A stretch of DNA of 55,065 bases from Lachnospiraceae bacterium (lineage in GTDB: Bacteria; Bacillota; Clostridia; Lachnospirales; Lachnospiraceae). Below, one piece after another: positions 1 to 6,746 of the stretch; within the stretch, counting starts at the first letter, position 1; the number at the start of each line of letters is the position of its first letter. Position numbers and translations under genes: made by a program. Under the pieces are notes generated by a model. That model did not search any database. It had not been told where the DNA came from and was given only the letters and a program-made list of their open reading frames with translations. Where the stretch lies: positions 1 through 55,065 of the forward strand of contig JAEEOQ010000071.1 of assembly GCA_016284355.1 (NCBI GenBank). The letters are read 5' to 3'.

Positions 1-911
1 ATGCATACGATATGATCGTTTTCTTTAAGTTCTTAAAAGAAAACAATCCATCATTGAAAAATACTGAGATCAAAGATATCAGGCTTAAGGTTTTAGATGA
101 ACTAAAAGCCGTTGATATTGAAGAATATATGGATTATTTAAAGTACTATAACAAGGGCACTACCGAAAGAGTCAATACTGAAACAGGAATTAAAAGAAAG
201 CTGGTTGCTCTAAGAGGTTTTTACAAATACTTTTATAAAAGAGAACTTATAGAAAATAATCCAACTGTTCTCATAGATATTCCAAAGCTCCACGAAAAAG
301 AGATAATAAGGCTTGATTCCGATGAAGTTGAAACTCTATTAAATGACGTTGAAACAGGTGAGGGACTTTCGGAGCGAGCCAAAAAATTTAACGGTAAAAC
401 TGCTGTCAGAGATCTGGCAATAGTTACTCTTATGCTTGGAACCGGTATCCGTGTAAGCGAGTGTGTCGGACTTGATATAAATGATGTAGACTTTAAAAAC
501 TCCGGAATACGGATACACAGAAAAGGCGGTAATGAAGTTATAGTTTATTTTGGGGAAGAAGTTGAAGACGCACTTAGTCTATATCTTGATGAAAGAAGAA
601 AAATAGAACCTGTAGAAGGAAACGAGCAGGCACTGTTTCTTTCTTTGCAAAGAAAAAGAATAAATGTAAGAAGCGTGGAAAACCTCGTCAAAAAATACGC
701 CAGAACAGTTACTACTCTTAAAAAAATAACCCCGCATAAGCTAAGAAGCACCTACGGAACATCTTTATATAAAGAGACCGGCGATATATACCTGGTAGCG
801 GATGTACTCGGGCACAAAGATGTAAATACTACCAAAAAGCACTACGCTGCCATCGATGAAGACAGACGAAGAAGCGCAGCGGATAAAGTAACTTTAAGAA
901 AGAACAATTAA
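1..911 (+). CDS. tyrosine recombinase, XerC/XerD-like (5' truncated by window edge)
   Basis: Site-specific recombinase of the tyrosine (phage integrase) family. The frame is open back to base 3 and reads AYD before the first ATG at base 12, so the true start lies outside the window and that ATG is probably internal. An N-terminal SAM-like core-binding domain (about residues 1-100) is followed by the catalytic domain with its residues in order: Arg in GTGIRVSE, Lys in HRKGGNEV, His-x-x-Arg in HKLRS, His in LGHKDVNTT and the final Tyr in KKHY. Everything needed for catalysis is present. It ends convergently to the LysM gene. It could be a chromosome-dimer resolvase or an accessory recombinase. 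No attachment site, phage gene or inverted terminal repeat is visible nearby, so a mobile element is not supported. Confidence 0.85.
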   Translation, partial: AYDMIVFFKFLKENNPSLKNTEIKDIRLKVLDELKAVDIEEYMDYLKYYNKGTTERVNTETGIKRKLVALRGFYKYFYKRELIENNPTVLIDIPKLHEKEIIRLDSDEVETLLNDVETGEGLSERAKKFNGKTAVRDLAIVTLMLGTGIRVSECVGLDINDVDFKNSGIRIHRKGGNEVIVYFGEEVEDALSLYLDERRKIEPVEGNEQALFLSLQRKRINVRSVENLVKKYARTVTTLKKITPHKLRSTYGTSLYKETGDIYLVADVLGHKDVNTTKKHYAAIDEDRRRSAADKVTLRKNN

Positions 912-927
912 GCTTACGGCAAATTAT

Positions 928-1008
928 AAAAAAGATCAATCATAATAAGGGACAAGGATATACTCTCCTGCTATAATCTTGTCTGAATAAAGATGGTTGA
1001 TCTTTTTT
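928..1008. terminator. nested inverted repeat, probable bidirectional terminator
   Basis: Arms at 928-943 and 993-1008 are 16 bases long with one mismatch that becomes a G-U pair on one strand. They begin with A6 and end with T6, so either strand gives a stem followed by a U run. A second 6-base stem, GACAAG/CTTGTC, sits inside. The left arm covers the stop codon of the minus-strand LysM gene, so the 3' end of that gene is built into the hairpin shared with the convergent recombinase gene. Confidence 0.55.
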
Positions 1009-1220
1009 ATTTCTTCTACAAGATCAGCAGTGTCTGAATATTCGGAAGAAAAAATATCAGAAGCAATACTCCATAAAGAGTCACCGTATTCAACATATAC
1101 TTTAGCAATATATTTTTCTCTTTTAACGCTGCTTTTTGCAGAAACTGTGGAAGCAAAACAAGCTATGGCACTACAGATAAGTAAAAATGCAAAGGCTAAT
1201 GAGATCATCTTCTTTTTCAT
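936..1220 (-). CDS. secreted LysM-domain protein, YneA-like (putative SOS division inhibitor)
   Basis: A 94-residue protein with a signal peptide (MKKKMISL then a hydrophobic stretch ending near STVSAK) and one C-terminal LysM domain. The domain holds YGDSLWSIASDI and ends GEYILVPY. The ATG at 1220 is preferred over the upstream in-frame ATG at 1226 because the AGGAAG ribosome site abuts the latter. The divergent partner is lexA, the same arrangement as Bacillus yneA-lexA, where YneA is an SOS-induced cell division suppressor with a LysM domain. The promoter region and 5' leader are full of LexA-like half-sites. Function as a division inhibitor is inferred from domain, size and position; direct sequence identity cannot be judged here. 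Confidence 0.7.
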   Translation of the reverse strand: MKKKMISLAFAFLLICSAIACFASTVSAKSSVKREKYIAKVYVEYGDSLWSIASDIFSSEYSDTADLVEEIKKINHLYSDKIIAGEYILVPYYD

Positions 1221-1252
1221 AGTCATCTTCCTTTCGAAATAAAGCAAAATAT

Positions 1253-1298
1253 CCGAACATAAAATCCGAACAGGCTATCCGAACACGTTATCCGAACA
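1253..1298. promoter_or_regulatory. array 1: four ATCCGAACA repeats with 13-base period
   Basis: CCGAACA begins at 1253, 1266, 1279 and 1292, each preceded by AT. This gives four identical 9-mers separated by the 4-base spacers taaa, ggct and cgtt. The array lies between the predicted transcription start of the LysM gene and its start codon, in its 5' leader. GAAC is the half-site of the Gram-positive LexA box (GAAC-N4-GTTC), but the partner half is degenerate here (AATC, TATC). Probably a LexA operator array or a site for another repressor. Confidence 0.6.
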
Positions 1299-1311
1299 TC
1301 CATTTGTCTAT

Positions 1312-1340
1312 ATTATATAGAACGTATTTTTGTTTGTCAA
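1312..1340 (-). promoter_or_regulatory. sigma-A promoter of the LysM gene
   Basis: On the minus strand TTGACA (1335-1340) and TATAAT (1312-1317) are separated by exactly 17 bases. Both hexamers are perfect consensus, the strongest promoter in the window by sequence. It reads toward the LysM gene start at 1220 and lies between the two GAACA arrays, as expected for a promoter that must be firmly repressed. Confidence 0.8.
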
Positions 1341-1348
1341 CAGTTTTT

Positions 1349-1387
1349 CGAACATTTTTTTGGAACATTTTTTTGGAACAAAGGTTT
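1349..1387. promoter_or_regulatory. array 2: three GAACA half-sites with 13-base period, over the lexA promoter
   Basis: CGAACA at 1349, GGAACA at 1362 and GGAACA at 1375, linked by T-runs, repeat the exact 13-base period of array 1. The last unit reads GAACAAAGGTTT (1376-1387), which matches the LexA box GAAC-N4-GTTC at seven of eight defined positions. It overlaps the lexA -35 element, which suits autorepression. Confidence 0.65.
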
Positions 1388-1414
1388 GACATATAACAAA
1401 TGCTATGTTAAACT
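1386..1414 (+). promoter_or_regulatory. lexA promoter
   Basis: TTGACA at 1386-1391 and TAAACT at 1409-1414 with a 17-base spacer. The -35 overlaps the near-canonical LexA box of array 2. The longest reading frame would start at the TTG inside this -35, which rules that start out. Confidence 0.65.
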
Positions 1415-1451
1415 ATTTTTGAGAAATAAAACAAAAACGGAGGTTAAACAT

Positions 1452-2072
1452 ATGCCAAACGGAAGGATCACTGCAAAGCAGAAAGAAATACTCGAATATA
1501 TCAAAGCACAGATATTATCAAAAGGTTATCCGCCTTCGGTCCGTGAGATCTGCGATGCGGTTAATCTTAAGTCCACCTCTTCTGTTCACTCTCATCTCGA
1601 AACTTTAGAGAAGAACGGATATATAGTCAGAGACCAGGACAAGCCTCGTGCTATTGAAGTTGTTGATGAGGAATTTAATATTACAAGAAGAGACATGGTA
1701 AGTATTCCTGTAATTGGAACAGTTGCTGCCGGTCTTCCGCTTCTTGCCGTAGAAAACATCAAAGAATACTTCCCTATCCCTGCCGAATATATCAAAGGTC
1801 AGGATCACTATATGCTTGTTGTAAAGGGCGACAGTATGATCAATGTCGGAATCTATAGCGGCGACAAGATTATCGTAGAAAAGGCAAACACAGCTAAAAC
1901 AGGCGATATCGTTGTAGCTCTTATTGAAGATTCTGTTACCGTAAAAACCTTCTACAAAGAAAAGAACCGTATCAGATTACAGCCTGAAAACGACACCATG
2001 GATCCAATCATCGTCAGAGACTTTGAATGCCAGATAGTCGGCATTGTTAAAGGTCTTATCAGAATGTTTTAA
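1452..2072 (+). CDS. lexA: LexA repressor
   Basis: SOS repressor, 206 residues, the usual family length. The N-terminal winged helix-turn-helix (about 1-70) contains PPSVREICDAV and STSSVHSHL. The self-cleavage site Ala93-Gly94 lies in GTVAAGLP. The S24 peptidase domain has catalytic Ser128 in GDSM and Lys165 in TVKTF. The ATG at 1452 is chosen because GGAGG sits 8 bases upstream and the longer frame runs into the promoter. Activated RecA would trigger cleavage, releasing the SOS genes; recA in this same window has a clear box. Transcription is probably autoregulated through the overlapping half-site array. Confidence 0.95.
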   Translation: MPNGRITAKQKEILEYIKAQILSKGYPPSVREICDAVNLKSTSSVHSHLETLEKNGYIVRDQDKPRAIEVVDEEFNITRRDMVSIPVIGTVAAGLPLLAVENIKEYFPIPAEYIKGQDHYMLVVKGDSMINVGIYSGDKIIVEKANTAKTGDIVVALIEDSVTVKTFYKEKNRIRLQPENDTMDPIIVRDFECQIVGIVKGLIRMF

Positions 2073-2110
2073 TTCGTTTTTCTTAATTTATATATTGTTG
2101 ATTAGCTATA

Positions 2111-2153
2111 TTAAAAGGACGTATGAAAAATCTTTTTTCATACGTCCTTTTAA
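2111..2153. terminator. bidirectional terminator between lexA and rsfS
   Basis: A 20-base perfect inverted repeat (2111-2130 and 2134-2153) with a 3-base loop. It is flanked by A and T runs that give a U tract on both strands. It lies between convergent lexA and rsfS. Confidence 0.9.
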
Positions 2154-2168
2154 ATCTAATATTTCAAA

Positions 2169-2519
2169 TTACATTTCAGAAATATCAACGTCTTTTCCGT
2201 CTCTCCATATTCTTTCAAGATCATAGAAAAGTCTGTCCTCTTTTGAAAATATATGAACAATTATATCTTCATAGTCCATAAGGATCCAGTTTGCAGTGTT
2301 TGCTCCTTCTATCCTCTTAGCGTTAAAACCTGCTTCTGAAAGTTTTTCATCAACTGCATCAACCAGGGCCTGAACCTGGTTTGGGTTGATACCGTTTACG
2401 ATCATAAAATAATCGGCTATTGTACTTACATTGCTAATATCAAGTATCTTTATATCTTCACCAAGATGCTCATCCATAGCTTTATAAGCGATCTTAACCA
2501 TTTCTTTTGCTGCTTCCAT
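2169..2519 (-). CDS. rsfS: ribosomal silencing factor RsfS
   Basis: A 116-residue Iojap/RsfS protein that binds ribosomal protein L14 and blocks joining of 30S and 50S subunits under nutrient limitation. Recognised by the core stretch ADYFMIVNGIN, then QVQALVDAVDEKL, the region containing NWILMDYEDIIVHIF, and the C-terminal YDLERIWRDGK. Last gene of the rplU operon, 14 bases after nadD-yqeK, followed by the strong bidirectional terminator. The nadD-rsfS pairing is conserved across Firmicutes. Confidence 0.93.
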   Translation of the reverse strand: MEAAKEMVKIAYKAMDEHLGEDIKILDISNVSTIADYFMIVNGINPNQVQALVDAVDEKLSEAGFNAKRIEGANTANWILMDYEDIIVHIFSKEDRLFYDLERIWRDGKDVDISEM

Positions 2520-2533
2520 AATATCTCCAATCT

Positions 2534-3754
2534 TTAAACATCTGCTTTGTCATCTAAATGCTCTTTTAAATAATCTCTTGTCTTTTTTGTCTGCTCATCA
2601 GGCACTATTCCCAAAGAGTCAAGATAATTAAGAGTATTATCACATATCATAAGCGCCGCTTTATCAAGGTTTTTAAATATAATATTTCTGATACTGTCAA
2701 GACCCGGAATACTCTTTCTGTTTGGTTCCATATAATCGGCACAAAATATGATCTTTTCAAGAAGTGTCATATCTTCCTTACCGGTTGTATGATACCTTAT
2801 GGCGTTAATTATCTCAGGATCTTCTATCTCATACTTAACTTTTGCAAAATACGCACCTGTTTTTGCATGAATAAGTGCAGGATTTGCAATTTCAGCTTCT
2901 GTAAGCTCAATTCCCTTTTCCTTTGCAAAAGCAATCTGCTCATCATCGGAAAGATACTTGGCACAGTCATGAAGTATTCCTGCGACCCTTGCCTTATAAA
3001 CATCAGCCCCGTATCTCATGGCAAGAGATGCCGCCGTATAAGAAACACCAAGAGAATGCTCAAAACGGGAAGGTTTAAGTATGCCTTTTACCATTTCTGT
3101 AAGCCTTAATATCTGTTCCTGATTGCTTAACTTATCCGCGCTGCCGGAATAAAGGCCGTGCTTTGATATATAATCAAGCGCTTCTTTTGGAATAATCTCA
3201 GAAGCCTTTTTTAAATCTCCTGCCTTAATTAGTTCTCTAAAGCTGCTTGATGAAACATCATCAGCCTCAAAAGGAACAGTGACTATATCTGCAGCAGGGA
3301 AAACATTCCTGATGCTTGATATCTTCTCATTAAGCTTATGCTCGCTTTTTGTTCCCCTTGCAAATGCAGCGATCCTGGCGTTTGCAAAAATAGCGTCAGG
3401 TTTATACCACTCGTCAATATACATAAGTGAATCTTCGCCGATAAGAAAATAAATATCAGTATCAGGCAATTCCTTTTTTAAGGCGCTTAATGTATCTGCA
3501 GTATAGGTAAAGCCATCTCTTTTAAGCTCATAGTCCGAAGCTTCAAGCCCGTCTATATTTTCAAGAGACGCTTTAAGCATATTAAGTCTGTCCTCTTCCG
3601 GAGCTATACCTGCATCAAATTTGTGTGGCGGCTTCTTTGAAGGCATAAGCAAAACCTTATCAAGGCCAAGATATTCTTTTGCGGTAAGTGCCATCTTAAT
3701 ATGAGTTTTGTGGACAGGATCAAAAGTCCCTCCAAGTATTCCGATTTTATTCAA
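2534..3754 (-). CDS. nadD: NadD-YqeK fusion: nicotinate-nucleotide adenylyltransferase plus HD-domain Ap4A hydrolase
   Basis: A 406-residue bifunctional protein. Residues 1 to about 205 are NadD, making nicotinic acid adenine dinucleotide from NaMN and ATP; the nucleotidyltransferase motif GGTFDPVHKTHI and the late VSSSSFRELI are visible. From about residue 215 it is YqeK-like, an HD phosphohydrolase with HSLGV, the metal-binding ILHDCAK, HAKTGAYFA and FCADYMEPNR. YqeK proteins hydrolyse diadenosine tetraphosphate symmetrically. In many Firmicutes these are adjacent genes nadD-yqeK; here they are one frame with no stop. Both halves keep their key motifs. The start is 6 bases after the yhbY stop. 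Confidence 0.92.
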   Translation of the reverse strand: MNKIGILGGTFDPVHKTHIKMALTAKEYLGLDKVLLMPSKKPPHKFDAGIAPEEDRLNMLKASLENIDGLEASDYELKRDGFTYTADTLSALKKELPDTDIYFLIGEDSLMYIDEWYKPDAIFANARIAAFARGTKSEHKLNEKISSIRNVFPAADIVTVPFEADDVSSSSFRELIKAGDLKKASEIIPKEALDYISKHGLYSGSADKLSNQEQILRLTEMVKGILKPSRFEHSLGVSYTAASLAMRYGADVYKARVAGILHDCAKYLSDDEQIAFAKEKGIELTEAEIANPALIHAKTGAYFAKVKYEIEDPEIINAIRYHTTGKEDMTLLEKIIFCADYMEPNRKSIPGLDSIRNIIFKNLDKAALMICDNTLNYLDSLGIVPDEQTKKTRDYLKEHLDDKADV

Positions 3755-3760
3755 AGATCA

Positions 3761-4069
3761 TCATTCCTTTTTTGCTTTAGGAAGTTCTATTTTTGCTTTT
3801 TTAGGATCTTTCGGTGCTTTATAAAGTACGATCTTCTTTCCGATAACCTGTACAAGAACGCTGTTTGTTCTTTCAGCAAGAACATTTGCAAGTTCTTTAG
3901 GATCATCCATACAATTTTTAAGAACACCGATCTTTATAAGTTCTCTTTTTTCAAGTGCTTCTGAAATCCCAACGATAAACTCAGGGGTAAGGCTGCTCTT
4001 GCCAATATTGAATATAGGATCTATATTCATAGCAAGACCCTTAAGGTAAGCTCTTTGTTTTGTAGTCAT
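3761..4069 (-). CDS. yhbY: CRM-domain RNA-binding protein YhbY
   Basis: A 102-residue single CRM-domain protein linked to assembly of the large ribosomal subunit. It begins MTTKQRAYLKGLA and holds the conserved NIGKSSLTPEF (the GxxG-like RNA-binding loop), ELIKIGVL and the C-terminal QVIGKKIVLYK. The last 20 residues are rich in Lys. It sits 9 bases after obg in the usual Clostridia order. Confidence 0.92.
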   Translation of the reverse strand: MTTKQRAYLKGLAMNIDPIFNIGKSSLTPEFIVGISEALEKRELIKIGVLKNCMDDPKELANVLAERTNSVLVQVIGKKIVLYKAPKDPKKAKIELPKAKKE

Positions 4070-4078
4070 CTTATTCTC

Positions 4079-5368
4079 CTACTTATAATACTCAAACTGA
4101 AGGTCATAAAGTTTTATAGTGTCACCATCCTGAACGCCAAGACGTTCAAGCTCATCAAGAATTCCGTTAGTCTTAAGGAAATTCTGGAAGAAGTCAAAGC
4201 CCTTTTCATCGTCAAGATTGGTATAACCAAGCATTCTGGCAACTTTAGAACCTTCAACACTAAATTCGTTTTCACCGACTTTAGTAACAACAATAGGATT
4301 TTGTACATCCATAATATCGTCGGCGTCAAATTCTTTTTCAAATACGATATGCTTCTTTTCCGTCTTCTTAAGAAGATCGTTTACATAATAAAGAAGTTCC
4401 TTAATACCCTTTCCTGATACGGCTGAAATCGGGAATATCTTTATACCCTCAGGATCAAAAGCATCGTGAAGCTTTTTAAGGGCTTCATTTTCTTCCTCTT
4501 CATCAAAAAATATATCAGTCTTATTGGCTGCAATTACCGAAGGAAGATTTGCAAGTTCTTCATTATATTTTGAAAGCTCATCTCTTATAGCATTGATATC
4601 ATTAACAGGATCACGTCCTTCCGAACCAGCCACGTCAACAACATGTATAAGAACTCTGGTTCTTTCAACATGACGAAGGAATTCATGACCAAGTCCGATG
4701 CCTTCAGATGCTCCTTCAATAAGACCCGGAATATCTGCCATAACAAAGCTTTCTCCGGTGCCAAGATCAACCACTCCAAGATTAGGACTTAATGTAGTAA
4801 AGTGATAATTAGCTATCTTTGGCTTAGCATTACTTGTTCTTGATAAAAGTGTAGATTTACCTACATTAGGAAAACCTACAAGTCCAACGTCAGCGATCAT
4901 CTTAAGCTCAAGCGTAACATAAAGTTCTACGGCTTTTTGTCCCGGTTGCGCATACTTAGGGACCTGCATGGTAGGCGTTGCATATCGCTGATTACCATAG
5001 CCGCCTCTTCCGCCTTTTAAAATGACCTCACGTCTGTTTTCATAGCTCATATCTGCTATGACTTTACCTGTTTCAAAATCCTTTATAACAGTGCCCTCAG
5101 GAACTTTAACAACGATGTCCTCTCCGTCGCTTCCTTTGCAACGTCTGCCTCCACCGTTTTCTCCGTTTCCGGCACAATATTTTCTAATATGCCTGAAATC
5201 ATTGAGAGAATTTAATCCCTCATCTACTTCAAATATTACGTCGCCGCCTCTGCCGCCGTCTCCACCGTCCGGACCACCGGCAGCAACATATTTTTCTCGT
5301 CTAAAAGAAACCGCTCCGTCTCCGCCTTTACCTGAGCGGATATAAATCTTTGCTCTGTCTGCGAACAT
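4079..5368 (-). CDS. obg: GTPase Obg/CgtA
   Basis: Essential 50S-assembly GTPase, 429 residues. The Gly-rich Obg fold is about residues 1-158 (GKGGDGAVSF, GGDGGRGGDV, GGRGGYGN). The G domain holds GFPNVGKSTL (G1), DIPGLIEGAS (G3), AANKTD (G4) and ISAVSG (G5). A C-terminal OCT domain ends in DTIKLYDLQFEYY. The start at 5368 is preferred over the 25-residue longer frame because GAGGAG lies just upstream and the extension would come from a transcription hairpin. Expression is probably tuned by that hairpin between rpmA and obg. Confidence 0.95.
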   Translation of the reverse strand: MFADRAKIYIRSGKGGDGAVSFRREKYVAAGGPDGGDGGRGGDVIFEVDEGLNSLNDFRHIRKYCAGNGENGGGRRCKGSDGEDIVVKVPEGTVIKDFETGKVIADMSYENRREVILKGGRGGYGNQRYATPTMQVPKYAQPGQKAVELYVTLELKMIADVGLVGFPNVGKSTLLSRTSNAKPKIANYHFTTLSPNLGVVDLGTGESFVMADIPGLIEGASEGIGLGHEFLRHVERTRVLIHVVDVAGSEGRDPVNDINAIRDELSKYNEELANLPSVIAANKTDIFFDEEEENEALKKLHDAFDPEGIKIFPISAVSGKGIKELLYYVNDLLKKTEKKHIVFEKEFDADDIMDVQNPIVVTKVGENEFSVEGSKVARMLGYTNLDDEKGFDFFQNFLKTNGILDELERLGVQDGDTIKLYDLQFEYYK

Positions 5369-5403
5369 ATTCTCCTCATTTCTGATAAATGATCCAATAA
5401 AGG

Positions 5404-5449
5404 AAAAAAACCCCATATCTTGCAAAAAACTTTCACAAAACATGGGGTT
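5404..5449 (-). terminator. attenuating terminator between rpmA and obg
   Basis: On the minus strand the stem AACCCCAT/ATGGGGTT closes a loop of about 25 bases and is followed by a T run. It sits after rpmA and before the obg ribosome site, so it likely reduces read-through from the highly expressed ribosomal genes into obg. Confidence 0.6.
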
Positions 5450-5457
5450 AGTTACTA

Positions 5458-5748
5458 TTATTCGTTAGCAGCTACAGGATAAACAGAAACCTGCTTCTTA
5501 TCTCTACCCTTGCGTTCGAATCTTACAACGCCGTCTACCTTAGCAAATAATGTATCATCTCCGCCGATACCAACATTCATACCAGGATGAATCTTAGTTC
5601 CGCGCTGTCTGTAAAGAATGTTACCTGCTAAAACAAACTGTCCGTCTGCTCTTTTAGCTCCAAGTCTCTTTGACTCAGAATCTCTACCGTTCTTAGTAGA
5701 ACCAACACCCTTTTTATGAGCAAAAAACTGAAGGTTAAGTGTCATCAT
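5458..5748 (-). CDS. rpmA: ribosomal protein L27 (precursor with N-terminal prosequence)
   Basis: A 96-residue large-subunit protein. It starts M(M)TLNLQFF followed by [15 protein letters not shown], the Firmicutes precursor in which the residues up to Phe9 are removed by the protease Prp to expose the N-terminus that reaches the peptidyl transferase centre. The body has [14 protein letters not shown] and [24 protein letters not shown] lies upstream of tandem ATG codons, so the start may be either Met. The processing protease is the next gene upstream. Confidence 0.97.
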   Translation of the reverse strand: MMTLNLQFFAHKKGVGSTKNGRDSESKRLGAKRADGQFVLAGNILYRQRGTKIHPGMNVGIGGDDTLFAKVDGVVRFERKGRDKKQVSVYPVAANE

Positions 5749-5769
5749 CGTGTTACACCTCCTATTAAC

Positions 5770-6090
5770 TTAAACTCTTAATCTTATAAACTGCCTGTAG
5801 GATTCCTGTGCACTTGAAAGACCAAGACACATGGTATCCAGAAGCAATTTTGAATCAGGACTGATCTTGTCTGATGTAAACTCAAATTCGATAAGGCCCT
5901 TTTTTTCATCGTTTTTTACGCTGAACTTGTCAGTTGTAAATTTTTCGATGGAATTGATAGTGTTGATAACAAGCATTGATACGGCAGCACATACTATATC
6001 AGAGCCGCTGTCTGCAAACCCTGCATGTCCTTTAACCGTAAAACCTGTATAACAACCACTGTCATTTTTTCTGATTTCAATATCGATCAT
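5770..6090 (-). CDS. prp: ribosomal-processing cysteine protease Prp
   Basis: A 106-residue YsxB family protease that cleaves the L27 prosequence. His22 in VKGHAGF and Cys34 in SDIVCAAVS match in position the catalytic pair of the characterised Staphylococcus enzyme. It lies between rplU and rpmA, the standard Firmicutes place. Together with the L27 extension next door this makes a complete, functional precursor-protease pair. Confidence 0.95.
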   Translation of the reverse strand: MIDIEIRKNDSGCYTGFTVKGHAGFADSGSDIVCAAVSMLVINTINSIEKFTTDKFSVKNDEKKGLIEFEFTSDKISPDSKLLLDTMCLGLSSAQESYRQFIRLRV

Positions 6091-6098
6091 AATTAAAA

Positions 6099-6407
6099 TT
6101 ATGCGTTGATCTTATCAATCTTAACTTTTGTATAAGGCTGTCTGTGACCGTTCTTTTTATGATAACCGGTCTTTCTCTTATACTTGTAAACGATAACCTT
6201 CTTACCTCTGCCTTCTTCGATAACAGAAGCAGAAACGCTAGCGCCTGCTACAGTAGGATTGCCGATCTTAAGTTCTCCGTCGTTAAGAGCAAGAACCTGA
6301 TCAAAGTTAACAGTATCGCCTGCGTTAACGCCAAGCTTCTCAACTGAGATAACATCACCTTCAGTTACCTTATACTGCTTACCACCTGTTGCTATAATTG
6401 CGTACAT
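6099..6407 (-). CDS. rplU: ribosomal protein L21
   Basis: A 102-residue large-subunit protein starting [20 protein letters not shown] and ending with the [21 protein letters not shown] signature. The ATG at 6407 follows GGGAGGTG at proper distance; the longer frame with 20 extra residues would read through the leader. First gene of the ribosome-assembly operon, transcribed from the promoter at 6503-6530 through a structured leader. Confidence 0.97.
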   Translation of the reverse strand: MYAIIATGGKQYKVTEGDVISVEKLGVNAGDTVNFDQVLALNDGELKIGNPTVAGASVSASVIEEGRGKKVIVYKYKRKTGYHKKNGHRQPYTKVKIDKINA

Positions 6408-6496
6408 ATAGGACACCTCCCATTTAAAAATACTCGCCTGCTTTGGGGTACACCCACAAAAGGGCATAACTTATCCACACACAGTGCGGCACACTC
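6408..6496 (-). promoter_or_regulatory. probable L21 leader RNA
   Basis: About 89 bases between the predicted transcription start and rplU. It contains a hairpin (6441-6462, CTTTTG...CAAAG with GGG/CCC), then GCGAGT and the ribosome site. Position, the TGCCGCAC segment and the CCC-rich hairpin resemble the Firmicutes L21 leader, thought to mediate autoregulation by L21. A covariance-model search would settle it. Confidence 0.5.
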
Positions 6497-6502
6497 ATGT
6501 AT

Positions 6503-6530
6503 ATTATCATGAAGTCAAGTATTTTGTCAA
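6503..6530 (-). promoter_or_regulatory. promoter of the rplU operon
   Basis: On the minus strand TTGACA (6525-6530) and GATAAT (6503-6508) with a 16-base spacer, placing the start near 6496. Confidence 0.65.
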
Positions 6531-6564
6531 GTATATTATTTTATTTTTTTATGGAAACCCAGGG

Positions 6565-6641
6565 GGGTTCAAGTCCCATCTCTCGCATAAAAAAGCTCGG
6601 GATACCCGAGCTTCTTTATGCGAGAGATGGGACTTGAACCC
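6565..6641. repeat. inverted duplication of the tRNA-Leu 3' end around a terminator hairpin
   Basis: Arms 6565-6601 and 6605-6641 are 37 bases long with one mismatch (6592/6614) and a 3-base loop. The right arm contains the last 23 bases of tRNA-Leu plus its downstream bases. The left arm is an inverted copy of the same, so a fragment of tRNA 3' end faces the real gene. The centre AAGCTCGGG-ATA-CCCGAGCTT with A/T flanks is a plausible terminator for the tRNA. Confidence 0.85.
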
Positions 6642-6701
6642 ACACGATGTTGCCATCGTCAGATTTTGAGTCTGATGCGTCTGCCATTCCGCCACTCTCG
6701 C
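6619..6701 (-). tRNA. tRNA-Leu (anticodon CAA)
   Basis: An 83-base class II tRNA. The acceptor stem is GCGAGAG/CTCTCGC with discriminator A. The anticodon stem is TCAGA/TCTGA with loop CTCAAAA, giving anticodon CAA. A long variable arm (CGATG/CATCG) and T arm GTGGGTTCAAGTCCCAT follow. No CCA is encoded. It lies 41 bases downstream of the diguanylate cyclase stop, with its own promoter. Confidence 0.95.
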
Positions 6702-6717
6702 ATTCACAACAAAAGAA

Positions 6718-6746
6718 ATTTTATCATAGTAACGCCTTAAATTCAA
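6718..6746 (-). promoter_or_regulatory. tRNA-Leu promoter
   Basis: On the minus strand TTGAAT (6741-6746) and TAAAAT (6718-6723) with a 17-base spacer and an extended TGN before the -10. The -35 overlaps the last codons of the upstream diguanylate cyclase gene. Confidence 0.65.

Noticed and set aside
1-911. Integrated mobile element marked by the tyrosine recombinase
   Set aside because: No att-like repeats, no phage or transfer genes next to it; lexA and conserved operons follow directly.
1253-1298. Short CRISPR-like array
   Set aside because: Repeats are 9 bases with 4-base spacers, far too short, and no cas genes are present; the GAAC core and promoter location indicate operators.
1386-1451. 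Extra 22-residue N-terminus of LexA starting at TTG
   Set aside because: The TTG is part of the -35 element and the family start with GGAGG lies at 1452.
5369-5443. 25-residue N-terminal extension of Obg
   Set aside because: It begins inside a terminator hairpin and the ribosome site points to 5368; Obg proteins start at MFADRA-like sequence.
6484-6746. Two apparent coding frames (61 and 65 residues) over the tRNA-Leu region
   Set aside because: They read through the tRNA, its inverted copy and the terminator; the amino acid strings are tRNA shadows and have no ribosome site.
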